The notes under the pieces: generated by a model
Told to the model about the DNA's origin: nothing
The model's database searches: none
What the model saw: the letters and a program-made list of their open reading frames with translations, nothing else
Shown: in pieces, positions 1-5,608 of the stretch
How the letters are laid out: each line of letters starts with the position of its first letter
Position numbering within the stretch: the first letter of the stretch is position 1
Translations under genes and position numbers: made by a program
NCBI GenBank assembly: GCA_018065345.1
Contig: JAGHTM010000063.1
Location: forward strand, 1-5,711
From: Candidatus Enterousia merdequi
GTDB lineage: Bacteria; Pseudomonadota; Alphaproteobacteria; Rs-D84
Length of the DNA: 5,711 bases
Reading direction: 5' to 3'

Positions 1-696
1 ATGTTCAATTTCATCAGTCATTATTTTATGGCGCGTTATATTATCTTCAAACGCAACTTCTAATCTTACTGTTGGTGTATTTGGATTTATTTCATGTTCA
101 AAATATACATCTAATCCACGCAATTTATGATTATTTCTGTATTCAAAACCAACCGATTCTGTCGCCCATACTGCATATACCGCATTATTTATATGTTGAT
201 TTACATCAATATCATCAAAACGACATGCCATAACACTTGATTTTGTTGGTATAAAATCAGTTGCTTTATCAAATTCACGATTCCATGCGCATTCTGGCAA
301 TCCAGACCATTCTGGGATATATTCTGATATTTTTACTGGACGTCTGGTGCTTAAATCTATCAAAGACCATTGACTTATTGCGCGTATTTTCAAGTTTCCT
401 TTGTCATCACGCACTTCAAAATCACGTTGGCTGCGCACTGCCCCAGTTTTTGATGGCCATGTTGAATAAGTCAATTTTTCTTCGGCACGTGGCAAATCGA
501 TAATGTCTATGAAAATATGTGTGACAACCCATGCAATATTACGTTTCAGACAATATTCACGACCAGCACCCAACATATCAGCATGTTTCCCAGCCAACCC
601 CTGTAATTCATTCATTATCATAATTGGGCGCATAAAACCAAATCTGTCACATTGGTAAGATTTCAAAGTATGTTCTTCTACTAACTTGTTCACCAT
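1..696 (-). CDS. Acyl-ACP thioesterase (FatA/FatB-like family), C-terminus cut by the window edge
   Basis: Hydrolyses acyl-ACP to release free fatty acids in the cytoplasm, ending fatty-acid elongation. The frame is open for 232 codons from ATG 696-694 to base 1, with no stop inside the window. Two hot-dog halves can be seen, about residues 10-125 and 150 onward. The second half carries the family hallmark DIDVNQHINNAVYAVWATE. In it D164, N166 and H168 match the Asp-Asn-His of the plant enzymes, and E202, exactly 34 residues after the His, falls where the catalytic Glu sits in plant FatB. The neighbouring plant Cys is Ile203 here. The start follows an in-frame TGA (714-712) and a G9 run; GTG 693-691 is a possible alternative. 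The gene lies 24 bp after valS and is probably co-transcribed with it. Chain-length preference cannot be read. The family is strongly supported; substrate and cellular purpose are inferred. Confidence 0.88.
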   Translation of the reverse strand, partial: MVNKLVEEHTLKSYQCDRFGFMRPIMIMNELQGLAGKHADMLGAGREYCLKRNIAWVVTHIFIDIIDLPRAEEKLTYSTWPSKTGAVRSQRDFEVRDDKGNLKIRAISQWSLIDLSTRRPVKISEYIPEWSGLPECAWNREFDKATDFIPTKSSVMACRFDDIDVNQHINNAVYAVWATESVGFEYRNNHKLRGLDVYFEHEINPNTPTVRLEVAFEDNITRHKIMTDEIEH

Positions 697-699
697 TGT

Positions 700-708
700 C
701 CCCCCCCC
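700..708 (-). repeat. G9 homopolymer in the ribosome-binding region of the thioesterase gene
   Basis: Nine consecutive G (minus strand) end three bases before the thioesterase ATG and lie within the 24-bp gap after the valS stop. This is the only long G or C run in an AT-rich window. It probably acts as the Shine-Dalgarno element, since G5 can pair with CCUCC through one G-U wobble. No AGGAGG-like alternative exists in the gap. Runs of this kind change length by slippage, so translation strength could vary. The exact count is also the base call most prone to sequencing error here. Confidence 0.7.
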
Positions 709-720
709 GTTTCAATATAT

Positions 721-3123
721 TTATTGTGCATTATTTTCTGCGACAACAAAATCTATATTTTGTCCCAACACAATAGCACTTGCACGTGCAGCAGATTTTA
801 TCAGACCATGCAATACTTCTGGTGTGTCACTTGGTATTGTCAAAGTTTCAAGTTTCGCACCATTACCAACTTTTCTTTCTGTGCGAAGACCGCGAACATT
901 TTTCAATATTTCAAGCGCAATATTCATTTGCGAAACATCTGTGTCATATTCTTGGTTCACTTCTGGATATTGTGTTAAATGCAATGTTTTGCCACCTTCG
1001 GCATCTTGATAAATCTTAAGCCACAATTCTTCTGTAATAAATGGAATAAACGGTGCATACAATCCAATTATATTACGCAACACAGTGTACAAAGTCCATT
1101 GTGCAGATAATTTTGATTCTGCGCTGTATTTTTCAGGACTCCAAAATCTGTCTTTGATAAATTCCAAATATTGGTCACAGAATATATCCCAGAAAAATGT
1201 GTCAATCGCACTGCGCGCATTATAGTTATCGTATCTATCCAAATTCTTGCGTGTATCTGCAATAGTTTTATTCAATTCATTTAACACCCATCTGTCTTCA
1301 ATAAATCTTTCCGACACAGGTATTTCTTTTGATGTCTTTGGATCAAAATCAGTCAAATTCATCAAAACATATTTAGACGCGTTCCACAATTTAGTCAATA
1401 ATTTTGAACCACGTTTAACTTCGTCATCACTGTAACGCAAATTTGTTCCAATTGGCGCAGTCGCAATCCAATAACGCAAAGCGTCCGCGCCAAATTTATT
1501 TACAGAATCCAATGGGTCTGTACCATTACCTTTGGTTTTAGACATTTTTTGTCCCTTGGAATCTAAAACAAGTCCATGAAAATTCACAGTATGGAAAGGA
1601 ACATCGCCCATCACATACATACCCATCATTATCATACGTGCAACCCAGAAAAAGATTATGTCTGCACCAGTATATAATAAATCTGTTGGATAATATTTTT
1701 TCAATTCTAATGTTTCGTCTGGCCAACCCAATGTTGAAAATGGCCAAAGTCCCGATGAAAACCAAGTATCTAACACATCATTATCACGTGTTAAAGTTTT
1801 TCCACCAGATTGTTTAATTGCTTCTTCTTCTGTTTCTGCAACATAAACATTTCCTTCTTCGTCATACCATGCAGGTATATGATGCCCCCACCATAATTGA
1901 CGAGATATTGTCCAAGGGCGTATATTTTTCATCCAAGCCATAAACAAATTATATCTGTGGTCTGGCAAGAATTTAATTTTACCTTCTTCTACAGCCTTGA
2001 TAGCAGGTACAGCCAATTTTTCAGCATCAACAAACCATTGTGTTGAAATCATAGGTTCCACAGGAACCAAAGCACGTTCAGAATAAGGTGTTGGAATAAC
2101 ACGATCTTCTATCTTTGTAATTAAACCAGCATTTTCTAAATCTTCAACAATTGCTTTACGTGCAACATATCTGTCCATACCACGATATTTTTCAGGTACT
2201 ACGGATTCATTATTTAACTTTGCATCTTTTGTTAAAATACACAAAGGTTCCAAACCATGACGAACACCAACTTCCCAGTCATCAAAATCGTGTGCAGGCG
2301 TAATTTTCACAGCACCAGTTCCTTTTTCTGGGTCTGCATGTTCGTCCGCCACAATAGGTATTTCAATATCTGTCAATGGGATAATCGCACGCTTGCCAAT
2401 CAAATGTTTTAATTTTTCATTTTCTGGATGAATTGCGATTGCTTTATCTCCAAATAAAGTTTCTGGTCGTGTAGTCGCAATTTCGACATAGCCACCACCC
2501 ACAAGTGGATAATTGAAATAATAAAACTTACCATGTTCTTCACGTGTTTCAATTTCCAAATCAGACACAGATGTTTGTTGTTTTGGACACCAATTTACAA
2601 GACGTTTTTCACGATAAATTAAACCTTCGTTATACATTTTGACGAACAATTTTGTAACCGCACGAGACAAACCTTCGTCCATAGTGAATCTTTCACGTTT
2701 CCAAACCGGTGTCACACCAAGGATATGTAATTGATTCATTATTTGTCCGCCCTTGTCTGCTTTCCAGGTCCAAGCAGCGTTTAATTTTTCTTCTAAACTT
2801 AAAGAGCGAGGATTTATACCGCGTTTAGATAAATCGCGTTCAACTAATAATTGTGTTGCAATTGAAGCGTGGTCTGTTCCAGGTTGCCACAACACATCAA
2901 ATCCAGACATACGTTTATAACGACAAATAATATCTGTCAAAACATTATCTAACGCATGCCCCATATGTAGGTTTCCTGTCACATTTGGTGGTGGCATCAT
3001 TATACAAAAAGATTTCTTGCTGGAATTTACATCATTATCCCAAAAATTATTATCTTCCCAAAATTTTTGGATTTTAGATTCTAATTCACGTGTATCTATA
3101 TTTTTACCTAAATCAATATTCAT
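721..3123 (-). CDS. valS: Valyl-tRNA synthetase, short form without the C-terminal coiled-coil arm
   Basis: Class I aminoacyl-tRNA synthetase that charges tRNA-Val with valine in the cytoplasm and edits mischarged threonine. Visible parts: the PPPNVTGNLHMGH signature (HMGH at residues 53-56); GTDHASIATQ at 82-91; the CP1 editing insertion with ATTRPETL (216-223) and GTGAVKITPAHDFDDW (268-283); DTWFSSGLWPFSTLGWP (452-468); the KMSKS loop as KMSKT (526-530); and the anticodon-binding helical domain from about 570, with LTKLWNASKYV and APFIPFITEELW. The protein has 800 residues against 951 in E. coli and stops where the C-terminal tRNA-contacting coiled coil would begin. The region near residues 417-435 has no CxxC zinc pair. 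The start is ATG with GAGG (3134-3131) seven bases upstream. It is divergent from the 120-residue orphan and is followed by the thioesterase. The identity is secure; the shortened C-terminus is real unless the assembly is wrong. Confidence 0.97.
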   Translation of the reverse strand: MNIDLGKNIDTRELESKIQKFWEDNNFWDNDVNSSKKSFCIMMPPPNVTGNLHMGHALDNVLTDIICRYKRMSGFDVLWQPGTDHASIATQLLVERDLSKRGINPRSLSLEEKLNAAWTWKADKGGQIMNQLHILGVTPVWKRERFTMDEGLSRAVTKLFVKMYNEGLIYREKRLVNWCPKQQTSVSDLEIETREEHGKFYYFNYPLVGGGYVEIATTRPETLFGDKAIAIHPENEKLKHLIGKRAIIPLTDIEIPIVADEHADPEKGTGAVKITPAHDFDDWEVGVRHGLEPLCILTKDAKLNNESVVPEKYRGMDRYVARKAIVEDLENAGLITKIEDRVIPTPYSERALVPVEPMISTQWFVDAEKLAVPAIKAVEEGKIKFLPDHRYNLFMAWMKNIRPWTISRQLWWGHHIPAWYDEEGNVYVAETEEEAIKQSGGKTLTRDNDVLDTWFSSGLWPFSTLGWPDETLELKKYYPTDLLYTGADIIFFWVARMIMMGMYVMGDVPFHTVNFHGLVLDSKGQKMSKTKGNGTDPLDSVNKFGADALRYWIATAPIGTNLRYSDDEVKRGSKLLTKLWNASKYVLMNLTDFDPKTSKEIPVSERFIEDRWVLNELNKTIADTRKNLDRYDNYNARSAIDTFFWDIFCDQYLEFIKDRFWSPEKYSAESKLSAQWTLYTVLRNIIGLYAPFIPFITEELWLKIYQDAEGGKTLHLTQYPEVNQEYDTDVSQMNIALEILKNVRGLRTERKVGNGAKLETLTIPSDTPEVLHGLIKSAARASAIVLGQNIDFVVAENNAQ

Positions 3124-3149
3124 AATTACGCCTCGTTTATGTCTGATGA

Positions 3150-3178
3150 ATTTTACACAATAAAAAACACAAAATCAA
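3150..3178 (-). promoter_or_regulatory. Candidate sigma-70-type promoter of valS
   Basis: On the minus strand a TTGATT box (3178-3173) and a TAAAAT box (3155-3150) are separated by 17 bases. The -10 box matches TATAAT at five of six positions and the -35 box matches TTGACA at four of six. The predicted transcript would start near 3143, giving a leader of about 20 bases before the valS ATG, with GAGG at 3134-3131. I see no T-box or long leader. Supported by box match and spacing only. Confidence 0.55.
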
Positions 3179-3194
3179 GTAATTGACAAACAAA

Positions 3195-3211
3195 AGATTC
3201 CTAGTGAATCT
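3195..3211. repeat. Perfect 6-bp inverted repeat in the divergent intergenic region
   Basis: AGATTC and GAATCT are exact reverse complements separated by five bases (CTAGT), a total of 17 bp. The element overlaps the weak -35 box of the plus-strand orphan and lies about 17 bp upstream of the valS -35 box. It could be a repressor or activator site serving one or both genes. No U-run follows it, so a terminator is unlikely. A short inverted repeat can occur by chance in AT-rich DNA. Confidence 0.35.
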
Positions 3212-3232
3212 GCACTTTAAAAAAGGTATAAT
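3204..3232 (+). promoter_or_regulatory. Candidate promoter of the 120-residue orphan gene
   Basis: A perfect TATAAT (3227-3232) lies 15 bases upstream of the orphan's GGAGG, with a weak -35 (GTGAAT, 3204-3209, three of six matches) at 17-base spacing. The transcript would begin near 3239 with a leader of under 20 bases. The strong -10 with a poor -35 that sits inside an inverted repeat (3195-3211) would fit dependence on an activator or block by a repressor, but that is inference. Confidence 0.5.
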
Positions 3233-3246
3233 TTTTGTATAAAAAT

Positions 3247-3251
3247 GGAGG
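3247..3251 (+). promoter_or_regulatory. Shine-Dalgarno GGAGG that fixes the orphan start
   Basis: GGAGG is followed after five bases (AAAAT) by ATG 3257. The in-frame ATG at 3245 overlaps this element, so it cannot use it and has no purine-rich site of its own. The true start is therefore 3257, which gives 120 residues instead of 124. Confidence 0.75.
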
Positions 3252-3256
3252 AAAAT

Positions 3257-3619
3257 ATGAATAAAATTATCAAAATTTTGATTAAAGAAATAATTCATAA
3301 CAACATTGTCACTCCAACGCAAACTAATTCTGGTGAAAAATACAGTGTTTTTACAAAAAACGGTAAAGAAATTTTGTCTGTGATAAACGGATGGGCAATA
3401 AATTATTACAGCATATTTGTAAATGGGAAAAATGTATTATCAGTACGATGGGATGCAAGCAATTCTAAACCTTTGACCAAAGATCAAAAAGACGTCATAG
3501 ATATAATAAATGCCGCAAAAGAAAAAATAGATTTACAAGAAACAGCTCAAACTATGAACGCAAACGAACTTGAAATTGCAAACTTTTTACAATCTTCTTT
3601 GTGTAATCTAAGACATTAA
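3257..3619 (+). CDS. Orphan hypothetical protein, 120 residues, with an internal repeat
   Basis: I do not recognise the family. The protein has an N-terminal amphipathic, Lys/Ile-rich stretch (residues 2-18, with no convincing signal peptide), a middle built of two similar beta-hairpin-like units, and a polar, probably helical tail (about 73-115). The two units are YSVFTKNGKEILSV (29-42) and YSIFVNGKNVLSV (51-63). Both are aligned on Y-S-[VI]-F, N-G-K and L-S-V, and each leads to a Trp (46 and 65). There is one Cys (116), and no transmembrane segment or catalytic motif is apparent. A TATAAT box, a near-ideal Shine-Dalgarno, Lys-rich codon use and an intact frame support expression. It is the only plus-strand gene here, divergent from valS, and its TAA interlocks with the comF stop. 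It is probably cytoplasmic; its role is unknown. Confidence 0.72.
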   Translation: MNKIIKILIKEIIHNNIVTPTQTNSGEKYSVFTKNGKEILSVINGWAINYYSIFVNGKNVLSVRWDASNSKPLTKDQKDVIDIINAAKEKIDLQETAQTMNANELEIANFLQSSLCNLRH

Positions 3620-4338
3620 ATTGCATGAACAACACGACAAAACGAAACTGCGTATACGGCAGAAACTCCTGCTTTGCGCAAAACACGATTTAATTCATAA
3701 AATGTAGCACCACTTGTCATAACATCATCAACTAATAAAATCTTTTTACCAACTAAACCTTCTTTATTTACAATTTGAAAAACGCCACGAACATTTTCAC
3801 GTCTTTGTTTTGATGTTTTGTGCCCCATATCAGATTTGTATTTACGAGATACAGAATCAACATCTAGACCAGCATTAAAATATTTTGCAATTGGACGCGC
3901 AAGCAAAGTTGCTTGATTATAACCACGTTTCCATAATCTTTTATAAGCCAATGGAACAGGCATAACAACATCAATATCCAGATTCAAATCACGCAAACAA
4001 TTTATCATCGCATTTGACATCAAAGTTTGATATTTCAAGGCGCTTGCATGTTTGAAAGGCAACATTATATTTTTTGAAATATTATCATATACACAAGCAG
4101 ACCGAATACAATCTAGTTCACATTCCCCAGATGCACAATGTGGACACATTGGTTTGTTACCTAAATCTAAATCTGCAGGAAAAGGATAACCACATTTATA
4201 ACATTTTGGATTTGATATCCAATTAAATTCCGACCAACACTTACTACACAAAGTTCCATGAACACTGACACTGTTACCGCACACAGGACATAACGGAGGG
4301 TATATAAAATCAAGAAAAGATTTTAATAAATTTACCAC
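3616..4338 (-). CDS. comF: ComF/GntX-family phosphoribosyltransferase-like protein
   Basis: Cytoplasmic member of the ComF family, linked in several bacteria to handling of incoming single-stranded DNA during natural transformation; elsewhere its role is unclear. The N-terminal zinc-binding part has Cys pairs C17/C20, C31/C34, C46/C49 and C65/C68, enough for two zinc sites, with extra Cys at 73, 77 and 82. The type I phosphoribosyltransferase part shows VMPVPL (125-130), RGYNQATLLAR (138-148) and the PRPP loop LLVDDVMTSGAT (201-212). At 240 residues it has normal family length. The start is GTG 4338-4336: a TAA lies four codons upstream in frame, no other plausible start is near, and the GTG overlaps the previous gene's last codons by 7 bp, so translational coupling is likely. 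I see no other competence gene in the window, so a role in transformation is not established. Confidence 0.93.
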   Translation of the reverse strand: MVNLLKSFLDFIYPPLCPVCGNSVSVHGTLCSKCWSEFNWISNPKCYKCGYPFPADLDLGNKPMCPHCASGECELDCIRSACVYDNISKNIMLPFKHASALKYQTLMSNAMINCLRDLNLDIDVVMPVPLAYKRLWKRGYNQATLLARPIAKYFNAGLDVDSVSRKYKSDMGHKTSKQRRENVRGVFQIVNKEGLVGKKILLVDDVMTSGATFYELNRVLRKAGVSAVYAVSFCRVVHAI

Positions 4339-5531
4339 GACATACTTTTATATGTTTTGGAAGAAACCTTATCGCCAAACATATTACGTTTTTGTTGTGT
4401 CAAAGAATCAAAAACATCCCCAGAAATTATACGCAACACAAACACATCATCATCGCGTTGTGACAATACTGGAACAATTCTTTGGTCAGAAACACCAGTA
4501 TCACGTAAAACCTGTTCAATAATTGCAAGGCGACGTGACGCCAACTTGCGTCCATCTTTGGTATGAGTCACAGATTCTGGAATTGCAACTTGGACTGCAC
4601 GTTTTGGATTATTTACAACCACAGAAGCAGTTTCGCTTAACAAAGTATAATTTTCACGAGATATACTGGAATCGCCATTAAGGAACGAAATTTTTATTTC
4701 CAACGGACGAACACCACTATCCATTTCGGACAAATCGCGTTGTGCAGTAAATCCTTCGATACCAGATGACATATCACTTACTTCATCATAACGATTATCC
4801 ATTTGATATGTAGATAAATGTTTATTTTCAGAAAGATATGTTTTCTTGAATGCTTTTTTCAATTCGTTTGGCGACATTTTTGACATAGAATTAACAGATG
4901 CCAATTTTGGTTCTGCAACATTTGAAGTTTTTCTTGCAATATTTTGATTTTCAAATTCATCTTTTACAATTTCACGACGAACATTCACACTGCGTCCATC
5001 ATCTTTTGCAACAACTTTATCAATATTATTTGCAATAGGTGTTCGCACGGTCGCAACACGTGTATTTTCTTGTGCTTGCTTTAATTTAGCAACTTCATTA
5101 CGTAATTGTTGTAATTCGGACAACGCTTCATCACTTGTGATGCGTGGAGTAACATTTTTAGCAACACGAATAGGTTTTACATCCAAAGATTCTTCTGGTA
5201 ATTCTATATCAGAATTTATCACAGCAATTTCATCCATACGTGGCATACGTAATGGAGCATCATTATTTTTAGCCCACAAATCAGAACTTGGACGGTTAGG
5301 TTTCAAAACATCAGCAGAAGCAATATTTGTATTGGCTGTTTTTTTTGCGGAACGCGCAATAACTTTTTGAACAGGCGCAACAGCAACCTGTCTTGAAGGT
5401 GCAATTTCTTCACCAAACAAAGCACGTGCAGAAACATCACCTTTACTAACATCAACAACCGGCAAATACGCGGAAAATCCGGCATTTACAAACATTAAAC
5501 ATAGCACACAAAAAGATGAAAAATACTTCAT
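4332..5531 (-). CDS. Exported protein with coiled coil and divergent OmpA-like C-terminal domain
   Basis: No close family recognised. Residues 1-21 form a signal peptide: Lys2, a hydrophobic stretch (SFCVLCLMFV), then probable type I cleavage after FSA. The Cys at 8 and 11 do not make a lipobox. Residues 22-130 are low-complexity and basic or Ala/Pro-rich, probably disordered. Residues 133-155 read as a short coiled coil (ALSELQQLRNEVAKLKQAQ). Residues 275-370 resemble the OmpA/MotB fold in outline: EIKISFLNGDSSIS for the first strand, then 'L.E.A..V..NP', then SRRLAIIEQVLRDTGV and a final strand pair (FVLRII). The usual GHTD..G..N motif is absent. The product is likely periplasmic or envelope-associated, perhaps in cell-wall or outer-membrane organisation, which would fit a MurG-like gene upstream. 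It overlaps comF by 7 bp. Export is well supported; the fold is an inference. Confidence 0.85.
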   Translation of the reverse strand: MKYFSSFCVLCLMFVNAGFSAYLPVVDVSKGDVSARALFGEEIAPSRQVAVAPVQKVIARSAKKTANTNIASADVLKPNRPSSDLWAKNNDAPLRMPRMDEIAVINSDIELPEESLDVKPIRVAKNVTPRITSDEALSELQQLRNEVAKLKQAQENTRVATVRTPIANNIDKVVAKDDGRSVNVRREIVKDEFENQNIARKTSNVAEPKLASVNSMSKMSPNELKKAFKKTYLSENKHLSTYQMDNRYDEVSDMSSGIEGFTAQRDLSEMDSGVRPLEIKISFLNGDSSISRENYTLLSETASVVVNNPKRAVQVAIPESVTHTKDGRKLASRRLAIIEQVLRDTGVSDQRIVPVLSQRDDDVFVLRIISGDVFDSLTQQKRNMFGDKVSSKTYKSMSW

Positions 5532-5545
5532 TCCTTTCCTTCCTT
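5532..5545 (-). promoter_or_regulatory. Extended purine-rich ribosome-binding site of the exported-protein gene
   Basis: The minus strand reads AAGGAAGGAAAGGA directly before the ATG, so three overlapping AGGA-type Shine-Dalgarno cores sit at different distances. The middle core is at about the usual spacing. This suggests strong initiation at 5531 and supports the chosen start, which also gives a complete signal peptide. Confidence 0.6.
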
Positions 5546-5551
5546 GGAACT

Positions 5552-5581
5552 ATCATAGAACAAATCACGATTCGTGCGCAA
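5552..5581 (-). promoter_or_regulatory. Candidate promoter for the exported-protein/comF unit
   Basis: A TATGAT box (5557-5552, five of six matches to TATAAT) is preceded by TTGCGC (5581-5576, three of six) with an 18-base spacer. Transcription would start near 5545, inside the purine-rich ribosome-binding region, so the leader would be very short. The two genes could instead, or in addition, be read from upstream of the MurG-like gene. Confidence 0.4.
5566..5576. repeat. Short palindrome CACGATTCGTG inside the promoter spacer
   Basis: Two 5-bp arms (CACGA and TCGTG) flank a single central base. The element falls between the proposed -35 and -10 boxes, a usual place for a repressor site, and is relatively GC-rich for the gap. 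No regulator gene is nearby, and an element of this size may be chance. Confidence 0.3.
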
Positions 5582-5608
5582 GCAAAAAAATCTCAAAAGA
5601 AATTAAAT

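Noticed and set aside
261..503. Open plus-strand frame of 80 codons
   Set aside because: It lies antisense to the thioesterase, whose frame carries a complete family motif. The plus-strand product has no recognisable feature and no ribosome-binding site.
686..1019. Several plus-strand open frames near the valS 3' end
   Set aside because: All are antisense to valS codons that encode the conserved anticodon-binding domain, and their Cys/Phe-rich translations look like shadows.
1534..1548. KMSKT in place of KMSKS as a defect in ValS
   Set aside because: Thr at this position is a common natural variant of the loop and does not suggest loss of activity.
1538..1765. Minus-strand 75-codon frame within valS
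   Set aside because: It is an out-of-frame shadow of the stretch from DTWFSSG to KMSKT, which is clearly coded in the valS frame.
3183..3188. Perfect TTGACA as a -35 box for the orphan gene
   Set aside because: The good TATAAT is 38 bases downstream, far outside the normal spacing, and the bases at 17-18 spacing do not resemble a -10 box.
3245..3256. Upstream ATG at 3245 as the orphan start
   Set aside because: It overlaps the GGAGG that serves ATG 3257 and has no Shine-Dalgarno of its own.
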